From positions 1 through 53,704 of the forward strand of contig NZ_BKNN01000016.1 of NCBI RefSeq assembly GCF_008993995.1: a stretch of DNA of 53,704 bases, given 5' to 3'. Both the position numbers and the translations under genes were made by a program. Below the pieces are notes generated by a model, which saw only the letters and a list, made by a program, of their open reading frames with translations, was not told the origin of the DNA and did not search any database. The stretch comes from Acinetobacter brisouii. Lineage in GTDB: Bacteria > Pseudomonadota > Gammaproteobacteria > Pseudomonadales > Moraxellaceae. The first letter of the stretch is position 1. Every line of letters begins with the position of its first letter. Below, piece after piece: positions 1 to 7,650 of this stretch.

Positions 1-131
1 TTCTGTCCAACATGGTGTACTTTAGCAAGTTGTTCAAAATCCTGTCGCACAACAGGTTTAATTAGCTCATAAAATACGGTATTCTGATGTGACAAAACCT
101 GAATCCTGGTCGTTAAAGTGTTTGTTTGCAC
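1..131 (-). CDS. Possible N-terminal part of an unknown protein, cut by the window edge
   Basis: An open minus-strand frame runs from a GTG off the left edge, giving 43 residues that begin VQTNTLTTRIQVLSHQ and continue with a plausible amphipathic composition (FYELIKPVV, DFEQLAKV). A TGA lies directly before the GTG, so translation cannot begin further upstream. A GAGG sits about 19 nt before the GTG, too far to act as a normal ribosome-binding site. An ATG four bases upstream is in another frame and closes after 22 codons. I do not recognise the family. Its place downstream of a purine-degradation operon on the same strand would suit a further pathway gene, but that is only context. Confidence 0.3.
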   Translation of the reverse strand, partial: MQTNTLTTRIQVLSHQNTVFYELIKPVVRQDFEQLAKVHHVGQ

Positions 132-229
132 TCATATTTTAACTGTTAGGCCTCAGGTTTTTTTATTTAAAGCAAACTATGGGACAGCAGTGGCCTTGAA
201 GGCATCTTTTTTAACAACTAGATCAGGCG

Positions 230-255
230 ATAACGATCACTTCAGTCATCGTTAT
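230..255 (-). terminator. Stem-loop just after the porin gene
   Basis: ATAACGAT and ATCGTTAT form a perfect 8-bp stem with a 10-nt loop, about 10 nt past the porin stop codon. No U-tract follows on the minus strand, so it may be an mRNA 3'-end stabiliser or a weak terminator rather than a classical intrinsic terminator. Confidence 0.35.
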
Positions 256-265
256 ACCATGAGAC

Positions 266-1558
266 TTAGAAGTTGTAAGTGATTCCAAAACGGTTTTGCA
301 AGAATGCATTTGAATCGCCTTTTTGTTTTTGGAAACCAATAAACTCAGACAAACTCAAACCTTTTAACGCACCTGTAAAGTTATAGAAGCCATAGAACAT
401 CACTTCATACATATCTTTATTGGTTTCGGTATTGCTCAAATCGGTATAGCTAATACGGCTACCCACAAAAGCGTTTTGACCAAATGGCGAAGAAAGCTCA
501 GTGGTATAGAAATCACCAGGACCTAAGTCTTGAGTACTGGTAAAGAATGGTTGTGCAAAGTACGGATCAGAAGAGGTTTTATGTGCATATGGTGTTGGTA
601 ACGTGCCGTTACCCCAAGCATTATCTTTCTTGAACACGTGGTCGTAAGCAAGACGCCAAGTCAATTTGTCGGTTGGTTTGAGTTTAAGCTGAGCACCAAG
701 AGATGTACTGTCGACTTTTTTACCACTTGCTTGCTTAAATTGTGCATCACCAATGTCATTGGCATAAGCAGCTTGTACGCTCACTTCAGGTGTCCATTGA
801 ACTTTGTCAAAACCAAGATTGGCTTCGCCATAATACAAGTTGAATGAATCTTCATAACTTTCTAACCATGCTTGGGTTTTCAAGTATTTATCATTTAAGT
901 TGAATTTTTTACCTAGACCAATACTGGTTACATGGTCAAGGCGAGTATCTACAGCCTTTGACCAACTATCATCGTTGTAACGGTCACGGTGTGCAAAGCT
1001 GTCATCGCCATAGCTTTTGTATTTGTTGATATAGTTTGCGCGAACGAAGTTATCAGCATCGCCATATTTCATATCAATACCTTGATACAAGAATGGTTGC
1101 ACACGATAGAACGAGTAATCACCCATAAATGGTAGATCAAGTTTTTGATTACCCACGGTCACAGAGAACTTGTCTTGTGTCCAGTTGATGTATGCTTCAC
1201 CAATGCCGAACGTATCTTGAGAAAGTTCAGAGATATCATCTGAGCCATGTGCAAGACGCTTTTGACCTTCAACACCAATTACTGCTTGGAAACCGTTGTA
1301 GCGTGCAGTTTTGTAATTGATGTAACCACCCGCAGTGGTGGTATCTTGGCTATTGTTGGCAAAATAGGCATGATTTGTTGAGAATGAATTGAGACGTAAG
1401 CTACCTTCAATCGTCCCACAGCTCAACATTTGAGAGAAATCACTAACATTCGCCGCTTTACAAGCTTCATCGCTCGATAATGGCAATGCAAAAACCGAAG
1501 AGCATAAGCTGCTGATACCACATAATAGAAGCGCTTTTTTAAGGCGAATATTGCTCAT
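266..1558 (-). CDS. OprD-family outer-membrane porin
   Basis: A 430-residue outer-membrane beta-barrel protein. It starts with a Sec signal peptide (basic MSNIRLKK, hydrophobic core, likely cleavage after SSVFA near residue 24). Its regularly spaced Tyr/Trp/Gly-rich strands end in a C-terminal Phe (GITYNF), the usual BAM recognition signal. Length and strand pattern suit the OprD family of specific porins for small anionic or amino-acid-like solutes. I chose the ATG at 1558 because GGGGAAG lies about 6 nt upstream; a GTG five codons earlier overlaps that site. It lies downstream of puuE-uraD-uraH on the same strand but behind a strong terminator and a 336-bp gap, so it probably has its own promoter. 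Uptake of urate, allantoin or a related anion is a contextual guess. Confidence 0.8.
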   Translation of the reverse strand: MSNIRLKKALLLCGISSLCSSVFALPLSSDEACKAANVSDFSQMLSCGTIEGSLRLNSFSTNHAYFANNSQDTTTAGGYINYKTARYNGFQAVIGVEGQKRLAHGSDDISELSQDTFGIGEAYINWTQDKFSVTVGNQKLDLPFMGDYSFYRVQPFLYQGIDMKYGDADNFVRANYINKYKSYGDDSFAHRDRYNDDSWSKAVDTRLDHVTSIGLGKKFNLNDKYLKTQAWLESYEDSFNLYYGEANLGFDKVQWTPEVSVQAAYANDIGDAQFKQASGKKVDSTSLGAQLKLKPTDKLTWRLAYDHVFKKDNAWGNGTLPTPYAHKTSSDPYFAQPFFTSTQDLGPGDFYTTELSSPFGQNAFVGSRISYTDLSNTETNKDMYEVMFYGFYNFTGALKGLSLSEFIGFQKQKGDSNAFLQNRFGITYNF

Positions 1559-1894
1559 TGTAGACTTCCCCACAGAAAATAAACTGGTTTACATGCAAGA
1601 TGCAAAAATCTGACCAATTTTAAACAATTTTTTTGAAAATGCAGCGTTTCACTGATGAAATGCTAAAGAGATCGTTGAGAAAAACGTCAGAAAAGTGAGG
1701 GAAGTCTTGGGCGTATGATTCAAGGAGACCATTTATGCAACAGATTTTAAACTTTTGAATCATAAAGTCTCAGCGAAAAACTATATTTTATGAAGCATTC
1801 TGCTTGTATTTAGTGCAAAAAATGGATCAGACTTGACCATTTAGTCCAAAAAGAAGTTTTGATCTTATGATCAAAACTTCTTTTTTATTTGAGC
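1559..1894. other. Intergenic region between uraH and the porin gene
   Basis: No gene is visible. The region holds the porin ribosome-binding site, AT-rich sequence suited to a promoter, an imperfect 20-bp palindrome at 1644-1663 (GCGTTTCA and TGAAATGC around CTGA) that could be an operator for porin expression, and the terminator listed separately at 1848-1886. Confidence 0.5.
1848..1886 (-). terminator. Strong bidirectional intrinsic terminator after uraH
   Basis: A perfect long stem: AAAAGAAGTTTTGATC pairs with GATCAAAACTTCTTTT around the loop TTAT. T-runs follow on both strands. It lies 9 nt past the uraH stop codon and should end the puuE-uraD-uraH transcript, separating it from the porin gene. 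Confidence 0.9.
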
Positions 1895-2218
1895 TTAACT
1901 TCCTCGATAGGTTGAGTAAGCAAACGGGCTAATCAAGAGTGGAACATGGAAGTGTTCTTGGGGATTGTTCACATGAAACTGAATACAGACTTTGGGGAAA
2001 AAAGTATCGAGCTGTTTTGCTGCGAAGTAGGGTGCAATGTCATATTCAAGCTGATATTCACCCGCAAGAAAATTGGTCAAGCCAAAATCTTTCAAGCGAC
2101 CATCGGCATCGGTTTGCCCTTGTCCCAATAAAGTGTGGTTTTCTGCATTAAATAATTTTACGGTGACAGCCGCAGCAGGTTTGCCTAAGTGGGTATCTAA
2201 AATATGGGTACTAATCAC
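1895..2218 (-). CDS. uraH: 5-hydroxyisourate hydrolase (transthyretin-like)
   Basis: Hydrolyses 5-hydroxyisourate to OHCU, the first step after uricase in urate breakdown. The 107-residue protein has the family hallmarks: the N-terminal ILDTHLGKPA segment with its catalytic His, a transthyretin-like beta-sandwich, and the diagnostic C-terminal YRGS tetrapeptide (SPFAYSTYRGS). There is no signal peptide, so it is cytoplasmic. Its start overlaps the uraD stop by 4 nt, indicating translational coupling with the next enzyme of the pathway. A very strong terminator follows it. Confidence 0.95.
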   Translation of the reverse strand: MISTHILDTHLGKPAAAVTVKLFNAENHTLLGQGQTDADGRLKDFGLTNFLAGEYQLEYDIAPYFAAKQLDTFFPKVCIQFHVNNPQEHFHVPLLISPFAYSTYRGS

Positions 2219-2718
2219 GCCTCAATTCCTTGTTCCAAACGGTGTAGCGCAATGCCTGCCAGTTGTTGGTGAACCACTTGTTTTTCAGTGTCTTCATCAT
2301 TTTCTAGGCGCTGTTGTAATGCATTTAAGATATCCATGCTAGTGAGTCCAACGGCTTTAATTAGAAAAATAAAACCAAATTTCTGTTCATAAGCAAGATT
2401 GGCATCGTATAGCGCATCAGTAGTTGCGACATCTTGATAGACCAATGCTTGCTCTTTTTCTGAAAAGGCCTGTTCTTGTGCAGATAGATCTTTTTTAGCT
2501 TTCTGTTCACCAATACGAGGATGAGTGTCAAGTGCCGCTTTAATGTCTTGCCATGTCCATGTTTCAGTTTGCTTTTGCGCTGCATTGATCAGGGTATGTT
2601 TGCTCGGATAAGGGCGCTGTTCAGCGAGATCCCGTATCCATGAGGAAATGTGGACACAATGTTTTAAAAATTCTTGTGCTTGTGTCTCAGAGAGTTGGTT
2701 GAATTCAGAGAGTTGCAT
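2215..2718 (-). CDS. uraD: OHCU decarboxylase
   Basis: Decarboxylates 2-oxo-4-hydroxy-4-carboxy-5-ureidoimidazoline to S-allantoin. The 167-residue product carries the HPRIGE motif (His66 onward) with the catalytic His, and the conserved KFGFIFLIKAVG segment near residues 113-124. An upstream ATG would add 11 residues (MSHSNNKLDII) but has no ribosome-binding site; the ATG at 2718 has GGA about 8 nt upstream and gives the usual family length. It lies between puuE and uraH, with a 4-nt overlap with uraH. Confidence 0.93.
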   Translation of the reverse strand: MQLSEFNQLSETQAQEFLKHCVHISSWIRDLAEQRPYPSKHTLINAAQKQTETWTWQDIKAALDTHPRIGEQKAKKDLSAQEQAFSEKEQALVYQDVATTDALYDANLAYEQKFGFIFLIKAVGLTSMDILNALQQRLENDEDTEKQVVHQQLAGIALHRLEQGIEA

Positions 2719-2800
2719 AATTATATCCAGTTTATTGTTGCTATGACTCATTTAAACATGTGCATTCATGTCTGAAAAAGCAAGAGCCGATCTAAATTTT

Positions 2801-3766
2801 TTACTTTGGAAAATGATGTTGATACCAATGTTGGGCAATATCATGACGGCGGCAAATCCAAACCTTCTCATGTGACTGGATGTAATCCAAGAAACGCTGT
2901 AGTGCTTTAAAACGACCGGGTTTACCTAAAATGCGGCAGTGCATGCCAATCGACAGCATTTTCGGAGCAGTTTCACCTTCGGCATACAACACATCAAACG
3001 CATCTTTTAAGTATTGATAGAACTGTTCGCCACTATTGAAGCCACCAGGTGAACAGAACTTCATGTCGTTCGATTCTAAAGTATAGGGAATGATCAGGTG
3101 TGGGCGGCTTTCACCCTCAGCATTGGTGAGCGTTGTCCAAAAAGGTAAGTCATCACCATAGTGGTCGCTATCGTATTGAATTTGTGGGAAATCAGCCAAA
3201 AGTTGACGGGTGTTTGGACTATCACGACCTGTGTACCAACCGATTGGTGCTTCACCGAATAGACTTTCAAGCACGCTGATCGCCTGATCCATATACTGGC
3301 GTTCCAATTCGATGGGCATATCCTGATAGTGAATCCAGCGTTGACCATGCGATGCAACGTCATAACCTGCTGATTTGATGGCTTCAACCACATAAGGATT
3401 ACGAATTAGCGCCATGCCTACCCCAAAAATGGTCATTGGTAAGTTACGGCGTTGAAACTCTTCATGAATACGCCAAAAGCCTGCTCGCGAGCCGTATTCA
3501 TACATTGAGTCCATCGACATATGCTTGGCAGGAAAACTGGCCGCACCAATAATGTCAGACAAAAATTGTTCTGAACCTGCATCACCATGTTCAATATGAT
3601 TTTCTGAGCCTTCTTCATAGTTGAGAACAAATTGCACCGCAATTTTGGCTTGATGTGGCCAGTTGGCATGCGGAGGTTGCCCATGATAGCCAATCAGGTC
3701 ACGTGAATAGGGCTGAGAACGAATAGAATCAATGAGTGCTTGACCACGTAAGTAAGAAGTTGTCAC
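2801..3766 (-). CDS. puuE: Allantoinase of the PuuE (polysaccharide-deacetylase-like) family
   Basis: Hydrolyses allantoin to allantoate. The 321-residue protein has the NodB/polysaccharide-deacetylase fold rather than the amidohydrolase fold of classical AllB. Recognisable PuuE segments are the N-terminal RDLIGYHGQPPHANWP, the VLNYEEGSEN strand, and EYGSRAGFWRIHEEF. A frame open further upstream to an ATG at 3979 encodes an unlikely basic, Cys-rich stretch. The GTG at 3766 has a good AAAGGA about 7 nt upstream and gives the normal length. It is the first gene of the three-gene operon and is divergent from the HPF-like gene. Confidence 0.92.
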   Translation of the reverse strand: MTTSYLRGQALIDSIRSQPYSRDLIGYHGQPPHANWPHQAKIAVQFVLNYEEGSENHIEHGDAGSEQFLSDIIGAASFPAKHMSMDSMYEYGSRAGFWRIHEEFQRRNLPMTIFGVGMALIRNPYVVEAIKSAGYDVASHGQRWIHYQDMPIELERQYMDQAISVLESLFGEAPIGWYTGRDSPNTRQLLADFPQIQYDSDHYGDDLPFWTTLTNAEGESRPHLIIPYTLESNDMKFCSPGGFNSGEQFYQYLKDAFDVLYAEGETAPKMLSIGMHCRILGKPGRFKALQRFLDYIQSHEKVWICRRHDIAQHWYQHHFPK

Positions 3767-4011
3767 GGTTGGTTTCCTTTTGATCGTTTTTTGCAAAATA
3801 TACTTGCATATTTTTGAGTATAGCCTGATATTTGAGGTATAAGGACACCGAAATAATATGCAAAAATGGTGACAATATCTTTGGTGAAAGCAGTCTAATC
3901 GCTGATAAATCGAAGAACTTTTAACCATTATGCACATGGGTTTTAGGTGCATATACATGGATGGTTTTTTGTTTTGCATACAGCAGATCGATGAAAGAAA
4001 GAGGATGAATT

Positions 4012-4362
4012 ATGAACATTGAAATCCGCACAGATAAAAATATTCAAAATAGTGAACGTTTAATTGGTTATATACGTGCAGAACTTACGAATGAATTTCA
4101 ACGTCACAGTGAACGTATTACCCATTTTTCAGTACATTTGAGTGATGAAAATGGTGATAAAGGCGGAGATGACGACTTACGCTGTATGATTGAAGCGCGT
4201 CCAGCAGGATTTAAACCAATCGCAGTGTCTCATAAAGCAGGCAATATTGATGCAGCTATTCATGGTGCAATTGAGCGCTTAAAACGTAGTTTAGAACATG
4301 TGATTGAGAAAAAAGACAATCCTCGTGCTAAACCACTCGAAATTATTGAAGATGAAGCTTAA
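4012..4362 (+). CDS. HPF/RaiA-family ribosome-associated protein
   Basis: A 116-residue cytoplasmic protein with the beta-alpha-beta-beta-beta-alpha pattern of hibernation-promoting factor/YfiA proteins. N-terminal MNIEIRTDKNIQN is followed by a helix, a strand with FSVHLSDENGDKGGDDD, then MIEARPAGFKPIAV and a basic C-terminal helix (IERLKRSLEHVIEKK). It lacks the long C-terminal dimerisation domain of long HPF. It may bind ribosomes under stress, but the acidic insert and sequence distance mean it could be a divergent paralogue rather than the main HPF. An AGAGGATG-type ribosome-binding site precedes the ATG, and a terminator directly follows the gene. Confidence 0.7.
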   Translation: MNIEIRTDKNIQNSERLIGYIRAELTNEFQRHSERITHFSVHLSDENGDKGGDDDLRCMIEARPAGFKPIAVSHKAGNIDAAIHGAIERLKRSLEHVIEKKDNPRAKPLEIIEDEA

Positions 4363-4378
4363 TTTTAAGCACTTCTAG

Positions 4379-4403
4379 AAAAGCTCCTTCGGGAGCTTTT
4401 TTT
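4379..4403 (+). terminator. Intrinsic terminator after the HPF-like gene
   Basis: AAAGCTCC and GGGAGCTTT form a GC-containing stem around a UUC-type loop, followed by a run of seven T, 17 nt past the stop codon. Confidence 0.9.
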
Positions 4404-4468
4404 ATTGTCTTTCAAGATCGGTTTCTTGATACACTGCTGTACAGAACATCATCATTTGAGAAGACTTC

Positions 4469-5017
4469 ATGCTAACGACATCACAACATGCTTTGATTGA
4501 TGCCATTGAACAACTGGATTTTGCTCAGGTTAAAGCCGTGTTAGAGCAAGGGCTTGATCCAAATTTTACTGATCCTGAAAAAGGCATGCCAATTTCAATT
4601 GCTTGTGATGGTTTATTTCAGTGGTGGGAAATCGTATGCGATGCCTATGAAGCAGGTCAGACATTAACAGAGCAAGAAAAACAACAGGCTTTACAAGTCC
4701 ATCTTGATATTTTAGATGCATTGATCCAAGCCAAAGCCAATGTCCATTTATGGGATGCAGAAGAGTTTTACGGCCCACTTTGGGATGCTGCAAGTGCAGC
4801 CTGCGTACCTGCAGTTCAGCGTTTACTCGATGAAAAAGTCAATCCAAATACATTGGATGATGAAGATTTGACCGTGTTATCATCAATCAGCCAGTTATTT
4901 TTTGAATGTGATTATGATGAAATTGACTGGTCAGAAACCTTGCCTGAGCAAAAGCAAACTTTACAGTTACTGCGTGAGCATGGCGCAAAAATGACAAAAG
5001 AATTAACCAATGCTTAA
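4469..5017 (+). CDS. Ankyrin-repeat-like protein
   Basis: A 182-residue acidic protein without signal peptide or membrane segment. Two to three degenerate ankyrin-type helix-turn-helix units are visible: ALIDAIEQLDFAQVKAVLEQGLDPN near the N-terminus, ILDALIQAKANVHLWD in the middle, and AASAACVPAVQRLLDEKVNPNTLDD further on, ending with LLREHGAKMTKEL. Ankyrin repeats mediate protein-protein contacts; no partner can be named. It lies 15 nt upstream of an outer-membrane protein gene and dsbD, so the three are likely co-transcribed. Small ankyrin proteins often accompany envelope or stress functions, but no function is assigned. Confidence 0.7.
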   Translation: MLTTSQHALIDAIEQLDFAQVKAVLEQGLDPNFTDPEKGMPISIACDGLFQWWEIVCDAYEAGQTLTEQEKQQALQVHLDILDALIQAKANVHLWDAEEFYGPLWDAASAACVPAVQRLLDEKVNPNTLDDEDLTVLSSISQLFFECDYDEIDWSETLPEQKQTLQLLREHGAKMTKELTNA

Positions 5018-5032
5018 TCCTTGAGAATATTT

Positions 5033-5800
5033 ATGAAACTATGGCAACCCACGGCATTCGCACTGGCTTCAGCAGTGAGTATGCATAGTCTTGCAGCTGA
5101 ATTTTCTTTTGACCGCCTAGGTACGGGGTTTGGTACAGGGATTACCCCTGTTGGCCAACTTGCATGGGAACAAAGTTTACCGAGCGTATCTTATAGCAAA
5201 CAAGGAACAGATGAGGGGTATGAAAAAACCACGACTGTTCAGACGGATATGTTATTTCGTACAGGTCTGACCGACAGTATGGAATTGCAACTCGGCTGGG
5301 ATGGTCCAGCATGGACGCAAATTCGCCATGCAGGACAAAAAGTCAATGATCATGGTTTAGGCGATGTGTCTGTTGGTGTGAAAAAAGCCATTGATCTACA
5401 AGATGACAAAATGACCATGGCTGTTTTAGGTCAAGTCTCTTTTGCAACAGGCAATCAAGGTTTTAGTGAAGATCATGATCGTTATACCATTGGTTCAACC
5501 GTGGCGTATCAACAAAACGAACTTCTGAATACCAGTATGACGATGTTTTATGAGCTAGAAGATGGTCATTGGTCATGGACGGCAGTGCCGACCTTGAGCT
5601 ATCAAATTGTTGGTAAATGGTCAGGTTTTTCTGAGTTTGTTTATCGTAAACAAGAGGGGCAAGCCGATCAGACCTCATTGGCAACAGGCTTAGTTTATAG
5701 TCTTAACAATCGCACACAATTTGATGCCAGTATTGGTGTCGGTTTGAGCGGTGACGTACCTGACTATACGGGTGGTTTTGGCGTATCCTACCTGTTCTAA
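5033..5800 (+). CDS. Outer-membrane beta-barrel protein of the Phenol_MetA_deg (PF13557-like) type
   Basis: A 255-residue exported beta-barrel. The signal peptide MKLWQPTAFALASAVSMHSLA is cleaved before AEFSF. The mature part has regular amphipathic strands (GDVSVGVKKAIDL, TMAVLGQVSFATGNQGF, TQFDASIGVGLSGD) and ends GFGVSYLF with a C-terminal Phe. The RTGLTDSMELQLGWDG and HGLGDVSVGVK segments resemble the family formerly named for the MetA phenol pathway, now regarded as general outer-membrane transporters. A TTG four codons upstream is possible, but the ATG at 5033 gives the proper signal peptide. It is followed within 20 nt by dsbD. Confidence 0.75.
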   Translation: MKLWQPTAFALASAVSMHSLAAEFSFDRLGTGFGTGITPVGQLAWEQSLPSVSYSKQGTDEGYEKTTTVQTDMLFRTGLTDSMELQLGWDGPAWTQIRHAGQKVNDHGLGDVSVGVKKAIDLQDDKMTMAVLGQVSFATGNQGFSEDHDRYTIGSTVAYQQNELLNTSMTMFYELEDGHWSWTAVPTLSYQIVGKWSGFSEFVYRKQEGQADQTSLATGLVYSLNNRTQFDASIGVGLSGDVPDYTGGFGVSYLF

Positions 5801-5820
5801 ACCAATGAGCAGATGTGCCC

Positions 5821-7650
5821 ATGCGACTGCACACGCAAAGAAAGGCGATATTTTGGTTTATACAATATTGCCTTTTGTTTATCGCCTCTTTCCCTGTATT
5901 TGCTCATGCAGATGAGCTATTGCCTGTAGAGCAGGCATTTCAGTTTTCAGCCGAATCAATTTCAGATCATCAAGCACAGTTGTCTTGGAAAATTCAGCCG
6001 AACTATTATTTATACCAACAAAAATTTACGGTACAACAAAACGCTCAGTCTGTTTCACTTCAATTGCCTGCGGCAATTTCACAACACGATGACAATTTTG
6101 GCAAAAGTCTGGTTTATTTTAATCAGGTTGCTTTTACGATTGCGACCAAGCCCAACCAAAGTTATCGAGTGACATGGCAAGGTTGTGCCAAAGACCGTTT
6201 ATGTTATCCACCCCAAAATATCACGATACGTACAGACGCAGATGGTTTGCTCAGCGTACAGGATCAAGTGCAAAACCAAAGCACGAGTTTACTTGAACTG
6301 TCTCAACAACAATCTCAACCTCAGTTGTTGAATCAGAATGATGCTTTAAGAACAACATCTACAGATCATTCAGGCACAGCATCAGATCCACAAATGGCAG
6401 CAAGTGCCGATGATGAGGTTTGGTCTCAGCGCTTGAGTCAGCATTCGTTTGGATATGGTCTGTTACTGTTCTTGGGCTTAGGTATTTTGTTGGCATTTAC
6501 ACCATGTTCCTTGCCGATGATCCCAATTTTATCGTCTTTATTGATACGAGAGCATAAGGGGCTAAAAGCATGGAGTATCGCACTGGTTTTTGTTAGCAGT
6601 ATGGCTTCAGTCTATGCCGTACTGGGCATGATAGCGTCATCTTTTGGTTTAGGCTTTCAGCGCTGGTTACAGCAACCTAGCATCCTCATGGCATTTAGTG
6701 TGCTGTTTGTGATTTTTGCCTTAAATTTGTTTGGATTGTTTGAAATCAAGTTACCACATCGTTGGACACAGCGCTTAGATCAGGCTCAGTCCGTGCAAAA
6801 AGGTGGCTCATTGCTGGGTGCTGCTCTTATGGGCATTATTTCTGCCTTATTGGTGGGACCTTGTATGACAGCACCGCTTGCAGGGGCATTGCTGTTTATT
6901 TCGCAAACTCAAAATCAGTGGCATGGGGCAATTTTGCTGTTTAGTTTGGGCTTTGGTATGGGCATTCCCATGCTGTTGGTGAGCTTGTTAGGTGCTAAAG
7001 CTTTGCCGAAAGCAGGTCTGTGGATGATACAGGTAAAGGTCATCTTTGCATTTATCATGTTAGGCTTGGCCGTTTACTTTATTCGACCAATTGTGCAGAT
7101 TGGTGCGTGGCAATGGCTGAATATTCTGCTGATTTTGAGCTTTAGCGCTTATTTGTTGTATGGCATTGCTCGACATGCGCGTGGCTTAAAATGGCTATAT
7201 GCTGTGTTGTTGCTGAGTCTTGTACCTGCATATGCTTATCAACAATATCAAGGATGGCAAGTTTCCAGTACAGTTCAAACAACGCCAAAAAACCAGTGGC
7301 ATATTGCCAAAACAGCCGCAGAATTTCAAAAATTGCTTGATCAAGCACCTCAAGGAAAGGCAATTATTGTCGATATTTATGCAGATTGGTGTGTTGCCTG
7401 TCAGCCAATTGAACATCACATCTTGCCACAAGCAGAAGTTCAGCAAGCGCTTGCAGCGTATTACCTGATTAAACTCGATCTCAGCCAGTACGATGCTTCA
7501 CATCAGGCTTTGCTCAAGCAGTGGGATATTTTAGGGCCGCCGACTTATCTTTTCTTAAATCAGCAGCATCAAGAGCAACGTGGTTTACGTCTAACAGGTG
7601 AGTTTAAAACAGCCGAGCTATTGGCACATGTCCAGCAACTCAAACCTTAG
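5821..7650 (+). CDS. dsbD: Thiol:disulfide interchange protein DsbD
   Basis: Transfers electrons from cytoplasmic thioredoxin across the inner membrane to periplasmic DsbC/DsbG and cytochrome-c maturation partners. All three modules are visible in about 609 residues. After a signal sequence comes a periplasmic N-terminal domain with the redox pair in WQGCAKDRLCYPP. Next is the multi-helix membrane domain with Cys in FTPCSLPMIPI and GPCMTAPLAG. Last is a thioredoxin-like C-terminal domain with the CVAC site (DIYADWCVACQPIE). A GTG two codons upstream could also be the start. It is the third gene of the apparent operon and overlaps the convergent esterase-like gene by 4 nt. Confidence 0.95.
   Translation: MRLHTQRKAIFWFIQYCLLFIASFPVFAHADELLPVEQAFQFSAESISDHQAQLSWKIQPNYYLYQQKFTVQQNAQSVSLQLPAAISQHDDNFGKSLVYFNQVAFTIATKPNQSYRVTWQGCAKDRLCYPPQNITIRTDADGLLSVQDQVQNQSTSLLELSQQQSQPQLLNQNDALRTTSTDHSGTASDPQMAASADDEVWSQRLSQHSFGYGLLLFLGLGILLAFTPCSLPMIPILSSLLIREHKGLKAWSIALVFVSSMASVYAVLGMIASSFGLGFQRWLQQPSILMAFSVLFVIFALNLFGLFEIKLPHRWTQRLDQAQSVQKGGSLLGAALMGIISALLVGPCMTAPLAGALLFISQTQNQWHGAILLFSLGFGMGIPMLLVSLLGAKALPKAGLWMIQVKVIFAFIMLGLAVYFIRPIVQIGAWQWLNILLILSFSAYLLYGIARHARGLKWLYAVLLLSLVPAYAYQQYQGWQVSSTVQTTPKNQWHIAKTAAEFQKLLDQAPQGKAIIVDIYADWCVACQPIEHHILPQAEVQQALAAYYLIKLDLSQYDASHQALLKQWDILGPPTYLFLNQQHQEQRGLRLTGEFKTAELLAHVQQLKP

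Noticed and set aside
3767-3979. 71-codon extension of the puuE frame
   Set aside because: Composition is not protein-like for the family, and the GTG at 3766 has a proper Shine-Dalgarno.
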